Positions 37,142 through 47,300 of a stretch of 64,000 nt of DNA are shown here, piece by piece. This stretch comes from JBEISR01 sp044337705. GTDB lineage: Bacteria; Planctomycetota; Planctomycetia; Pirellulales; Pirellulaceae. Each line of letters begins with the position of its first letter. Positions within the stretch are counted from its first letter, which is position 1. The DNA is taken from positions 1-64,000 of the forward strand of contig JBIINB010000004.1 of assembly GCA_044337705.1 (NCBI GenBank). The letters run 5' to 3'. Below the pieces are notes generated by a model, which ran no database searches, was not told the DNA's origin, and saw only the letters and a program-made list of their open reading frames with translations. The translations under genes were made by a program, and so were the position numbers.

Positions 37142-38713
37142 TCAGCGAAGGCCGGATTCAGCTCCCTTAGTTTCGCTTTCACCTGTTGGAAGAGTCGACG
37201 GTGACGACTGTTGTCCGAAATTCAAAATCAACAAGCGCCATCCGGGAGGAATCCGTGACCAGACAATCCATCCCAAGGAGATGGCGATCACGAACATCGA
37301 CAGAATTCGCGCCAGCCTCCATCGGAATGCACGCTCCGCATCCTGCTTCCGCGACTCCACCAGCCGTTCCATCACCGACATTTCCTGGCGAGGCTGTTCG
37401 GCAACAATCACGGTGGGGCCTCGCTGAACCCGAGCAGCGCCCCGTGAAATTCCGTTGTATGGGGGGGGGACGACGGCAGGGGCAGCCGAAGGCTGGGATG
37501 CCGAAGAGGCCGGTTCCGTTCTTCGAAGTTCCGAGTTGATGCCTGCCAATGCCGCTTCCTGACTGGTTTGGCTGTCGCCGCGGAGGGATCGCCAAGGCCG
37601 CACCGCCGAAGGCTCAGAGGATGCTGAGGAAAACGAGGTTCCACTTCCCGCTCGGACGTCCGAAGCAAGCTGATTGGCCGGCGAGCCTAATCCTGCAGCA
37701 GGTTGCTCCATCGCCACTTCCGCTGAGGCCATGCGATCGACCTGCCCAGACTCCTCCGCTGCCGTTTGAAGCAAACCGCTGGTCCCGCCCGGAATCGAAA
37801 CCACAGCCTGTGCTGGATGCTGCAGCGGACCCGCCGGAGCACCCTCCCATTGGGCTGCCACCGCTGCTGGCCGGTGTGAAGGCGCCTGATTGACCCACTG
37901 GCCGGTGGCTATCTCATTGGGCGATAGGTCCAGTCCCGTCTGCCCGCCGCCACCAGAAACCCCCTCGGTTATCCTCTTGGCTACCAAATCCACTTCACCG
38001 CAGCGCACTGAGTCCCCATCTCGCAACAACGAATGGTCTACTTCAGCATGCTGGCTCCATACCTTGCCGGGGGAGAATAGGTCGACGACCATCAAACCTT
38101 CCGGAAACTCCAAAAATGCACAATGCAGTTCCGCAATCGATCGGTGACGCAGTCTAAGATCGCAGCGGACCGACTGCCCCAAGAAAGCGACCGAGTGCAT
38201 CGGACGGAAGACATTCCTCCCCGGTTTTTTCGTCTCAATATCGAGCTCATGCATTGGGCTCTGCGACGTCTGTGCCAGTCCCAAATAGCGGTACTCCAGT
38301 AAAGTCAGGCGATAGGGGCCGACGACGATCTCTTGCCCCGCCTTCCAAATCCCTGCAGCATGCCTCGCGAAAACTCCTGGACAAGAAAGGTCGTAAACAA
38401 AAACTCCTTCGTTAGTCGCATGCATGAAGACCGCTACTGGCGCTCCCAGCGCCGGCAACCACAGTTCGCACCGCTTCTCAGCCCCAAGCCGCGCGAATGG
38501 CTTCGACAAGTCAATAAACTGCTGCCCCTCCGCGACGGCGACCTTGATGCGCCAGCGCACCATCGGCCCTTCCTGCCGGACCAATCGATGAGGCAGTTCT
38601 TGTTGAGGAGTGGGTTTCATCGGCATCGGAAGTTTTACGTCTCCAGGAAGTCGACGAGAGCACCGATCATCTAGAACGACGCGTCCAAGCGAGAAAGAAG
38701 GCATACACTTCAA
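37142..38713 (-). CDS. FHA-like membrane protein of unknown function
   Basis: This 523-residue protein (if the first ATG is used) has two segments resembling degenerate FHA or pilus-type beta sandwiches, at about 60-150 and 165-245. The second contains FLGQSVRCDLRLRHRSIAELHCAFLE, close to the FHA pattern of R, S and H residues. A long Ala/Ser/Pro/Gln-rich linker follows, and one membrane helix near residue 475 (SMFVIAISLGWIVW). It probably reads phospho-signals at the membrane, but a classical pThr-binding site is not fully preserved. In-frame ATGs at 38626 and 38620, with GGAG 14 nt upstream, are alternative starts. It lies 96 bp upstream of the exosortase on the same strand and could belong to its operon. 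Confidence 0.65.
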   Translation of the reverse strand: MKCMPSFSLGRVVLDDRCSRRLPGDVKLPMPMKPTPQQELPHRLVRQEGPMVRWRIKVAVAEGQQFIDLSKPFARLGAEKRCELWLPALGAPVAVFMHATNEGVFVYDLSCPGVFARHAAGIWKAGQEIVVGPYRLTLLEYRYLGLAQTSQSPMHELDIETKKPGRNVFRPMHSVAFLGQSVRCDLRLRHRSIAELHCAFLEFPEGLMVVDLFSPGKVWSQHAEVDHSLLRDGDSVRCGEVDLVAKRITEGVSGGGGQTGLDLSPNEIATGQWVNQAPSHRPAAVAAQWEGAPAGPLQHPAQAVVSIPGGTSGLLQTAAEESGQVDRMASAEVAMEQPAAGLGSPANQLASDVRAGSGTSFSSASSEPSAVRPWRSLRGDSQTSQEAALAGINSELRRTEPASSASQPSAAPAVVPPPYNGISRGAARVQRGPTVIVAEQPRQEMSVMERLVESRKQDAERAFRWRLARILSMFVIAISLGWIVWSRIPPGWRLLILNFGQQSSPSTLPTGESETKGAESGLR

Positions 38714-38979
38714 AGGGGGGGGCTCATCTGTCTTTTAAGTATACTTCAGAGACTTCTTTCAGAATTCCAGATTCGCTTGGTTTTCATAAAAATCGTCGTC
38801 CAGAGGGGGGTGGAAAATTGGGGTGGTCAATCGCCCCTAAGGGGCTTTTCTGGGGCGGAAAGTCTGCCTCAGTTGGAGCTCGTTGCTGGGCAGTTTGAGT
38901 GGAGTCCCGGAAATGGGGTTGCATGTCATGTGGACAGTTCGCCGGATGACTTGGGGGACCCGCATCTGGAAAGTCTTCG

Positions 38980-40668
38980 CTAGCCGAAGGGGATGGCGGT
39001 TGCGTGGCTACTGGAGACAACAGGAAAATCCGGATTGAACTGACTGAGGAGCGTTCTGCCGCGGAGAATCCAGAGGGCGGTGCGGGGATCGATCGGTTGT
39101 GTTCGGTCCTCTGGGGCCGGTTGGAGGGGCGCCGACCAAAGGATTTCGCCGTCGGTGGCAACGACCCCCTGCCGATCGCCGGCCGTCCATTGGGCCGCTA
39201 GGCTGACAGTCCCCAGCAAGGAGCCAACCCACTGGGGGGTGAGCTTGCCGGTTTGGAATTTCTCCAGTTGGTCCAGTAGCGGCTGGAGTTGCGGTCGCAT
39301 GGCGGAAGCTGCTTCCGACCAAGAGCGATCCCAGATCTCCGGGTGGCTGACATGCCAACCTGCATAGGCTGCCAATTGATCGACTGCATCCAGGCCGATC
39401 AACGAGTTGGGAAGGCAATGGACGACGGGGCCTACGATCCCAATGTTCTGGATCAGGCCTCCGGGAATGGCGTGCCGAAAGTAGACCAGGTAGCAACGCT
39501 CCGGCTCTTGGTAGCCAGGCCAAAAGAGCTCATGGCTGAAGATCACCTCCAGGTGGTCCGGTGGCATCCCCAGGTTGGGGCGAGCAGCTAGCCAAAGTGC
39601 CATCAACGATTCGGCTTCTGACTCGGGCGTCCGGTACTCTGGATCGATTTCTTCCAGTCCGCCATCCCTGGTCGCATAGGCGATGACCCGCATGCGCTCG
39701 GAGGGTTCCTTCGCCTTGGAAGCCAGATGAGCGGTTCCGTCCGCATGCCCAAGTCGCGACAGGGCGCTGGCGGCTTCTACCTGTATCCGCCGATGACTGA
39801 GAGCCAGTGCCTGCCGCAGTTTCCCGACTGATTCCTCGTCCTGCATCAAAGCGACCATATCGCAAAGTGCCACCACCAGGGCGACGGATTCTTCCAGAAT
39901 GCTCTGAATCTCTTCGATCGATTTGCCGTATCGCCCAGGCTCCTGCTCCATCACCCCCAATCTGCCCACGACCTGTCCCAGCAATCGCCGGAGCGTTTGC
40001 CGATGGTGTGCCAGCGGGTGCAAGGTGGTTTGGTTCAGACGCACCTGGTGATTGGCCACTTCGATTAAGGCCACCGTCTGTGCTGGCTCCAGAATTGAAC
40101 TTCCCAGCAGGTCAAAGAAAGTAGATGCCGGCCAGGGAAAGGAAGCCATCAGAGGCTGCAGACCGATCGAAGATGCGCGCGAAGACTGGCAGGGAGATTC
40201 CTTCAGTTCGCGCGCCAGCCACTCGATCGCCGTGGAGTCTCGGCGGGTGGCGACCAGATGAAGCATCTGTCCTTCGAACTGTTCCCATCGGGCCAGTTGC
40301 GACCATCGTCGCAGTCCGCTCCAGAACGCCATCCAATTCCCGGTTTCCGTCTTCTCGATAGGGGCCTTCGCCGATGCGGGAATCGCAGGCCCCGACCATT
40401 CGACCAGCCGTCTCAGCCAAGCGGGCGGAGCGTTGGGATGATCGGTCCGCAGGGTTTCTTTCCTAAGAAACTCACCCCAGATTGGCTCCCGCTGAGACCA
40501 CCACTTGGCCATCCCCTGCAAGCTCCATTCGGCCAAGGCTGGAGGGTGAAGCGTCGGTGGGATCGACGGCGAATCCTTGCTCTTGGAGCCTCCTGGAGCG
40601 TCCTGAACGGAAATGGCATGGTCAAGAAAGGCAACGCAATCAGCTACCCAACGCTCTCTTTGTGGCAT
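38980..40668 (-). CDS. HEAT-repeat-like protein of unknown function
   Basis: This 562-residue protein has no signal peptide or membrane helix. A segment near residues 285-325 (SVGKLRQALALSHRRIQVEAASALSRLGHADGTAHL) reads as a HEAT repeat pair; the rest is helical in the first half and mixed in the second. No catalytic motif is seen. GGAG 7 nt before the ATG supports the start. The gene is divergent from the DEAD-box helicase and 266 bp upstream of the FHA-like gene. I do not recognise a closer family. HEAT repeats suggest protein-protein contacts. Confidence 0.7.
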   Translation of the reverse strand: MPQRERWVADCVAFLDHAISVQDAPGGSKSKDSPSIPPTLHPPALAEWSLQGMAKWWSQREPIWGEFLRKETLRTDHPNAPPAWLRRLVEWSGPAIPASAKAPIEKTETGNWMAFWSGLRRWSQLARWEQFEGQMLHLVATRRDSTAIEWLARELKESPCQSSRASSIGLQPLMASFPWPASTFFDLLGSSILEPAQTVALIEVANHQVRLNQTTLHPLAHHRQTLRRLLGQVVGRLGVMEQEPGRYGKSIEEIQSILEESVALVVALCDMVALMQDEESVGKLRQALALSHRRIQVEAASALSRLGHADGTAHLASKAKEPSERMRVIAYATRDGGLEEIDPEYRTPESEAESLMALWLAARPNLGMPPDHLEVIFSHELFWPGYQEPERCYLVYFRHAIPGGLIQNIGIVGPVVHCLPNSLIGLDAVDQLAAYAGWHVSHPEIWDRSWSEAASAMRPQLQPLLDQLEKFQTGKLTPQWVGSLLGTVSLAAQWTAGDRQGVVATDGEILWSAPLQPAPEDRTQPIDPRTALWILRGRTLLSQFNPDFPVVSSSHATAIPFG

Positions 40669-41045
40669 CTGTCGACTCCGGGAACTGTAGAGAAGGCGAT
40701 GGGAAACGATTGACCGGTCGGTCGCAAACGTCTATGCTCGTACTAATTGTTACGTCGAATGATTCCCTGCAAAGGTGCAGTCGATCTGCATCGCTGCGGA
40801 ACCTATTGCACGTCGCTCTGTCCGCCTCGTGGGGGACTTCCCAGGCGCTGCAGTGGCGCTGCTTCAGTGCCGCTTGTTCAGTGGCACTGGTTTGGTGGCG
40901 GCGGTGGCTCGGTGGCGGCGCTGGCTCTGTGGCGCTGGACGTAGGGATCGTCGAGCTGGCACGGACGCGTCTCTTGGGCCCTGCCTTCCATTTGTCCGCC
41001 GTGCGCGGATTGCTCAAAGAGGCAGGAGGGGCTCCGCTAGTATTT
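40669..41045 (+). other. Divergent promoter/leader region of the helicase gene
   Basis: This 377-bp gap lies between the HEAT-like gene and the helicase start. A reading frame continuous with the helicase is open through it, but its translation shows no helicase motif and includes a Trp/Gly/Ala-rich run. From 40840 to 40945 it contains imperfect GGCGCTG/CAGTGGC repeats. It may be a long 5' leader. Confidence 0.5.
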
Positions 41046-42404
41046 ATGGAATCCAACGCTCCCGAATTGTTTGCCCAGATGCATCTAAGCCGCATCATGC
41101 TGGCAGCTCTGGCCAAGGCGGGCTACGAAAAACCAAGCCCCATTCAGGCGGCGTTGATCCCCAAAGCACTGGAAGGCTACGACGTCATCGGCCAGGCGCG
41201 GACCGGAACGGGAAAGACAGCTTCCTTCGCCATTCCGATCCTGGAACAGCTTGATCCGCTCAGCCAGCAGGCACTCCCTCAAGCTCTTGTGCTGGTACCA
41301 ACCCGCGAACTGGCGACGCAGGTACATGGGGAATTTGAGAAGCTGGCCTTCGGTTGCCCCACTTCCATCGTCGCCATCTGCGGCGGACGGCGGATGGACG
41401 AGCAGATCCGCAAACTGCGGCAAGGGGCTCAGGTGGTTGTCGGCACCCCTGGTCGAGTGCTGGATCTGGTCGAAAGACGCGAACTGCGTCTGGGATCACT
41501 TTGGTGCGTGGTGCTCGACGAAGCCGACCGAATGCTCGATATCGGTTTTCGCCCAGATATCGAACGGATCTTGCGGAGGTGCCCCGAAACAAGGCAGACG
41601 CTTTTGCTGAGCGCTACGCTCGCCGGGGAAACCCAGACACTGGCCGATCGCTACCTTTTCGAACCCCAGCGGATCGATTGCTCCCGCAAAGAAATCTCGG
41701 TCGAGACGATCGAGCAGAGGTATTTGGCGGTGGAGCCACGCGACAAGCTAGCGGTGCTCGTCAAGCTGCTGGAGAGAGAGCAGCCGCCTCAAGCGATCAT
41801 CTTTTGTCGAACCAAGCTTGGGACTGCCAAGCTGCATCGGAAGCTAGAGCAGGAACTGACCCGATTTCCGGCGATGCGGGGCGTCGGCTTGGAGACCATT
41901 CATGGCAATATGAGCCAATCGCAGAGAGATCGCGTTTTCCAGCGACTGCGAGAGGGCAAGATTCGACTCCTGGTCGCAACCGATGTCGTCGGGCGTGGGA
42001 TTGATGTGTCGACCATCTCCCACATCATCAACTTCGATATCCCCCAGGACTGCGATGACTATGTCCATCGCGTCGGACGCACTGGCCGCATGGGAAGAGA
42101 AGGGATCGCCTTCACCTTTGTTGCGAGAGATGAAGGGAATAAACTCTCGGAAATCGAATGGCGTATCAATCGGCAGCTGCAACGAGACCCTCTGACGCCA
42201 TCCAATGAGCGACCTTCGGTGACTCCTCGAGTCAGTGAAATGGTGCCGGTTGCGGCGGCCCCTGAGTCTTGGCCAGCCACGCAGCTTCTGGATGGCGACC
42301 AGGGTGGCTCCGAGGATCAGCAGGAGTCACCCCGCAAACGACTCTTCCGATCGCGACGCTCCCTTTCCTCCAAGCAGAAGCGTCAGCCACCCGCCGGCCC
42401 CTGA
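41046..42404 (+). CDS. DEAD-box ATP-dependent RNA helicase (RhlE-like)
   Basis: This 452-residue protein has the full DEAD-box motif series: Q motif (YEKPSPIQ), motif I (ARTGTGKT), Ia (PTRELA), II (DEAD), III (SAT), IV (AIIFCRTK), V (ATDVVGRGID) and VI (HRVGRTGR). The short basic C-terminal tail (KRLFRSRRSLSSKQKRQ) is RhlE-like. It unwinds short RNA duplexes in ribosome assembly or mRNA turnover. The ATG at 41046 is the last before the conserved FAQMHL start of the fold; the only good Shine-Dalgarno-like run (AGGAGG) lies 16 nt upstream. A longer in-frame reading from 40482 runs antisense over the neighbouring gene and is rejected. Confidence 0.93.
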   Translation: MESNAPELFAQMHLSRIMLAALAKAGYEKPSPIQAALIPKALEGYDVIGQARTGTGKTASFAIPILEQLDPLSQQALPQALVLVPTRELATQVHGEFEKLAFGCPTSIVAICGGRRMDEQIRKLRQGAQVVVGTPGRVLDLVERRELRLGSLWCVVLDEADRMLDIGFRPDIERILRRCPETRQTLLLSATLAGETQTLADRYLFEPQRIDCSRKEISVETIEQRYLAVEPRDKLAVLVKLLEREQPPQAIIFCRTKLGTAKLHRKLEQELTRFPAMRGVGLETIHGNMSQSQRDRVFQRLREGKIRLLVATDVVGRGIDVSTISHIINFDIPQDCDDYVHRVGRTGRMGREGIAFTFVARDEGNKLSEIEWRINRQLQRDPLTPSNERPSVTPRVSEMVPVAAAPESWPATQLLDGDQGGSEDQQESPRKRLFRSRRSLSSKQKRQPPAGP

Positions 42405-42421
42405 CGCCAACGCCGCGTCAG
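42401..42421. terminator. Hairpin at the helicase stop codon (possible bidirectional terminator)
   Basis: CTGACGC pairs with GCGTCAG across a 7-nt loop, and the helicase stop lies in the left arm. It sits between two convergent genes but has no T-run, so termination is only a guess. Confidence 0.3.
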
Positions 42422-42492
42422 CAACCGACGGGTCCCCAAGACCGAACAGTTTCGACCACCGACGACATCCTGGGAAGTCAGCCGAATGGTCA

Positions 42493-44016
42493 TCAGCGGG
42501 AAGACCCGTCATCCTTCTTCGCGTCGGCGGTAGCTTCTGAGCCATCGGCCGCATCGCCAATCTCAGGGATCAGGAAGACCCCCACCACCTTCAGTGTATC
42601 GGACGCCACTTCCTCGTCCTGCTCGGATCCCTGGAAGACTCCCAGCATCATGCACCGTTGAGGTCGGTTTGCGAGCAATTCGATTTGGTTTGGATCGACC
42701 CAGCGCGGATCCCACATCAGGCGGATCGAAGCCCCCTCCAGTTCCAATGGGGCCTTCCCCTGCATAGCTGGTCCGTCGGAATTGAACTGCTCCGGAAGGG
42801 TCGAGGAGAGATCGAGCAAAGGGAGGATGCCGACCCAAGGGGTGCCCGGCTTGGAAGGTTCCAGTTTCGATTGCTCGAAAGCCAGTCGAAAGGCTGGTAG
42901 TTCCGTCGAAACGCTCATCAACCAGTGCAGTCGCTCTCGCCATGCTCGGTTGGACAAAGCGCTGGAGGTGGTCTCGCCAAGGAGCGTGGTTGTCTCGCTG
43001 ATCGCTTTACTCAGTCGCACCACCTGCGGGTCGACCGACAGTTTGGCCGGATCGATCGCCTCACTACCTCCGGCCGTCGCCTGAGAGAGCAGCGTCAGCG
43101 ATTCCAGCCAGCGATTCATGTTGACGCTCAATTGCGACCTTCCATCGCCATTCCTCAACACCACATCGGGCGATGCAGTGCGTTCGGCACCTTTGGATGA
43201 GTTGTCGGATGAAGGATCGGCGGGATCGATTTTGGAAGTGGTGGGCGCGCCGCTGGGGCGAGTCGCCGTATCTTTGGACTGGGTGTCGTTTTCACTAGGT
43301 TCCTTGGTGACGGTATTCTCGAACTTCTTGCGAAGCCCATCGTCCAAGCCACTCCCCGTCATGTCGTCACCGAATTGGCGATCGGTCGGATTGAGGATGG
43401 CCACTTTTCGGAATTTCGCAGGAACAACCCACGGGAGAACTCGCCCCACCGCGGGACCGGCGCCGGCAACATCCTTTCCTAAGACGTGCCAGACCAGCAA
43501 CAGTCCGACAGGGATCGCTGCCAAGCCCCCAGCGATCACCTGCATGGCAGAGACCAGAGGGGACTTTTTTTCCTGGATCTTGCGGATGAAATCATCTTGA
43601 GCGGCCGGTCGCAGACGGTCCCAGTTGATTTTGGCAGCATCCGCCCCCTGGGGACCGCTACCCAGCAGCGAGGCGTTTCCTCCATCTACCTTCGCATCGT
43701 TTTCCAACTCGTTGGATACCGCCGCCAAACCCACCGGACCGTCGACCGAGGTGGTCCCGGCTGCTGACGGAGATTCAACGGCCTCTACTTTCGCCTGGCC
43801 GTTCAAGATTTTTCCAACAAAATCCTCTGTACCGCGATCTTCAATAACCATCCATTGACGCTGGAGACCTTTGACCAGATCGTAGGCCTCCAGTTCATGC
43901 TGGCAGAGCGGGCAACGAAGGATTGCTTGATTCGAAGCGCGTGTGGGTGGACGGAGCAGGCTGTGGCACCCCGGACAGGGGAGGTAGATCGGCATGGCGT
44001 CACTTTCCATAGGCAT
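42493..44016 (-). CDS. Zinc-ribbon membrane protein of unknown function
   Basis: This 507-residue protein has four cysteines near the N-terminus (C14, C17, C35, C38 in CPGC/CPLC), which form a typical zinc ribbon. One membrane helix lies near residues 155-180 (SAMQVIAGGLAAIPVGLLLVW), and the rest is a Ser/Thr-rich and then mixed domain. Planctomycetes encode many proteins of this layout, with a cytoplasmic zinc finger and a periplasmic C-terminal domain. No function is established that I can name. In-frame ATGs at 44016 and 43995 precede the zinc ribbon, and the latter has GGAAAG about 8 nt upstream. The gene is convergent with the helicase and divergent from the giant protein. Confidence 0.75.
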   Translation of the reverse strand: MPMESDAMPIYLPCPGCHSLLRPPTRASNQAILRCPLCQHELEAYDLVKGLQRQWMVIEDRGTEDFVGKILNGQAKVEAVESPSAAGTTSVDGPVGLAAVSNELENDAKVDGGNASLLGSGPQGADAAKINWDRLRPAAQDDFIRKIQEKKSPLVSAMQVIAGGLAAIPVGLLLVWHVLGKDVAGAGPAVGRVLPWVVPAKFRKVAILNPTDRQFGDDMTGSGLDDGLRKKFENTVTKEPSENDTQSKDTATRPSGAPTTSKIDPADPSSDNSSKGAERTASPDVVLRNGDGRSQLSVNMNRWLESLTLLSQATAGGSEAIDPAKLSVDPQVVRLSKAISETTTLLGETTSSALSNRAWRERLHWLMSVSTELPAFRLAFEQSKLEPSKPGTPWVGILPLLDLSSTLPEQFNSDGPAMQGKAPLELEGASIRLMWDPRWVDPNQIELLANRPQRCMMLGVFQGSEQDEEVASDTLKVVGVFLIPEIGDAADGSEATADAKKDDGSSR

Positions 44017-44327
44017 GGAAATGGGATGGAAACTTCCAAACTATAGTTGAAGTCGTTCGATTTCTCTATGCGAAGTCGATTCTCGCGATTCGATTCGGCA
44101 GCCGGCACTGCTCCTTTTCGACGACGGGTCAAAATCGCAGAGGGCAATTATGGGTTTTTGGAACTAGCCGGTCCTTTGCGGCGTCCCCACGCTGGACTCC
44201 CGAACTCTTTTTCGGCCACTTCACGTGGAAGATCGGCGGCCATGAGGTGGCCGGATGCAACTGGGGTTTTCGGCCGGGTCAAGAGCGAAGAGTCTACGGA
44301 ACGCCCCCTGGGGCTTGGAGGTGGATG
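44017..44327. other. Divergent promoter region, no gene seen
   Basis: This 311-bp stretch lies between the starts of the zinc-ribbon protein and the giant secreted protein. It contains the GGAGG ribosome site of the latter (44317-44321) and presumably promoters for both. No repeats or small genes are recognised. Confidence 0.5.
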
Positions 44328-47300
44328 ATGGGCGCAGTTAGGTGGATTCGAGTTGCGATAATGATGGGGTGGGCAGCAGTCGGAGTGGGAGTCGACCCGA
44401 TGAGATACCATGGCAGCGCACTGCGGGCTCAGTCGATCGAGACGCTGGAGGCGATGGCGCTGACAGCATCCCGACGCGAAGCTCTGTCGCAGCTGATTCC
44501 CGGTACGGAGGAGGCCTTCTATTTCGCCACCTTGGTGGCTCAGACGGAAGGCAATCTTCCGGAGGCGGAGGCGACACTGAGCGCCTGGGAGTGGGCTTTT
44601 CCGGGATCGTCCAAGGCTGCTTCGCTTCGAGATCGCCAACTTTGGCTCGATTACCCCCAAAAACCTCAGGCGCTGATCGATCGGGTCATCGGGAGATTGC
44701 AGCCAAACCTCCAGCATGCGGTGCCGCTCAGCAATCCTGGTGCATCGCTACCAAGTCGACTGGAGGAGACGCTTCCGGCAATTGGCGGGAAGATCGAGGA
44801 AGCGATCGCGGCCGACCCATCGCTGGCCCGTTTGGAAACAGAGTCGCTTGTGCATTTGGTGGCGCGCCCCATGCCGATAGAGTCGCTGCGAGCCATGCTG
44901 AATCGATTGGATCGGGTCGATCCTCCCGGACTTGTCGACGCAGTCCATCGCGAATTGTCGGCCAAGGATTCGGGTGGCTGGGGATCGTTCCCAATTCACT
45001 CCCGGATGACGCTTGCCCAACGCCAGCAGCTGGCCAGGCTGCAGCCGAAGCTTCTGGCCAATGACCTGTTCGTTCGACAGTGGCTAGAGCGGCTCAGACC
45101 AGATGCCCCCTGGGAGGTGCTCTCGCCCAACGATCGTCGCCGGAGGCTGGCGCAGCTGGAGGAGTTCTCGCTTCAGCTTCCTGACTCCCTCAACTCGCTC
45201 AAGGCTATAGCCCTCTATCATCGCCTGGTGTGGGACGCAGTCGATGGCATCTACGATGCTGCGTCTTTCGATCGATACCTTCGATTGCCCCGGCGCGCAC
45301 CGTTCCTCCGCGTCGAACCACTGCAGCGAATCGACCCTGTACACCTGGTGGAGCCTCAGGCCAGCTATGAAGCGCAGATTGGCTTGCCGCCCATCGGAGA
45401 TGACTCCCAATGGGTTGGTCAATATCTTTTGCAGCTTCTGAAGGACCGAGACCCAACCGAAGCGATGCGGTCGATGCTGGAAGAGAGGTATCTGGAACGG
45501 ATGGTGGCCGAAAGCCGCATTCTCCACGGGGTTGGAGACTGGCAGAGCCAGCTGGCAAAGTTTTCGCCGGAGGAGCAGCGGGCTTTGCGAGACCGGGTGG
45601 AATTGCGATTCGCTCCTCAGTCAGCGCGGCGACTGAGTCCGCAGGATCCCGTGCAACTGCTGGTCGATCTGAAGAACGTACCCACCCTTTCCGTCCGTAT
45701 CTTCTCACTGGATCCGGCCAGTCTCTTCGAGCGTGGCCTGATGCCCCCTTCGACCGATCTGGATCTGGATGGTCTGGTCCCCAATGACCAATGGAACATC
45801 GAACTGACGATGCCGCCGCAACGACTGCATCGCCAGTCGATACCGCTTCCGCAATGCCAGGGGCGAGGTGTGTGGATGGTCGAACTGCTGGGAGGCGGTC
45901 TGAGAAGTCGCATGCTGATCCAGAAAGGACGTCTGACCTTCCTCGACCAGTTGACCGACTCCGGACATCTCCTGAAGGTGATCGATGAATCGGGCAAGCC
46001 GGTACCGGAGGCGATCGTGCAGATGGGAGTCCAGACCTTCCTTGCCGATTCCAACGGGACGGTTCTGATTCCATACGGACAAAGCGACCAAGGTGTCGAC
46101 CTTCTGCTCCGCGCAGCCAGCGGCGGGAACATCGAGCGATTGGAGCACCGCGCGGAATCGTATCAGCTGGATCTTGGTGTGCTGGTCGATACGCAGCAAC
46201 TGATCAGTGGTGCCAGCGCCAGCCTGGCGATGCGGGCTCAACTGCGTTGCAATGGAAGCCCTGTGCCGATCGACCTGCTGAAGCAGGCCCGCGTGACGAT
46301 CGAATCGATCGATGCAGCCGGTATCAGCGCCGTGCAGTCGATCCCCGACCCCAAATTGGTCGATTCACTCGAATGGACCCATTCCCTTCTGGTCCCTCAA
46401 GGTCTCGCCCAGCTGCGAGTCACGCTGGAGGGGCAAGTCGCCAAGGCGACCGGTGGAAGGGTGCCGGTATCACAGAGCTGGACTATGGGAGTGCGGCATC
46501 AGGAACGGACCACCCAGATCGGCGATTTCTTTCTTCGCCGTCAGCCGGACCAGTGGATCTTGGAACTGCGAGGAAGAAATGGAGAGTTCCTAGCCAAACG
46601 CGCAGTCCGAGTGGCGCTCAAGTGCGAGGACTTGGTCGATCCGGTGGTGGTCGAACTGGCGACCGATGACGAGGGAAAAATCGAACTGGGGTCGCTCCGG
46701 CAGGTCGCATCGCTCGAAGTCAGCAGCGAAGGGATTGCTGCGCGTCGGATGATGCTGTCAGGGCAAGCAATGGGATGGCCCGGACGACTGATCCTGCATG
46801 AGGGAGAGGCTCTTGTGCTTCCCTGGGAGAGCGATCGAGATGGGGGTGCCAATGCCGCAGCGGGTGAGCTGCCTGCCTGGAGTCTGATCGAACTGCAGCA
46901 GGAAGCCTGGTTGGCCGATCGCAAGGAATTGGTCGCCACGACCGCCACGACCCTGGAGATACCCAAGTGCCCGGCCGGGAGGTTCCTGCTGACAGACCAC
47001 CGCCGCACAAGTCGCTGCGAGCTCTGGGTCCTCCCATCGCGCATGGAAGAAGGAATTCTCCTGAGCGACCATTGGATCGCTCAGCCAAGTCTCGCAACCC
47101 CTCCCTCCGTCCGTCAAGTTCAGGTCAACCCCAATGTGGTGCGTGTGCAATGGGAAGGCGATCTATCGACCCTGCGGGTTCATGTTGTAGCTACCCCTTG
47201 GGTACCCGAACTGCCTGTAGGGCGAGGCCTGAACTTGCCACCCTTTCCGGCGCGTTCCCGGCCCCGAGTCGCCTCTATCTGTCGCTGGGTCGATTCCCTT

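Noticed and set aside
40482..41045. N-terminal extension of the DEAD-box helicase by 188 residues
   Set aside because: The extra part has no helicase motif, is antisense to the start of the HEAT-like gene, and begins well before the conserved Q-motif region.
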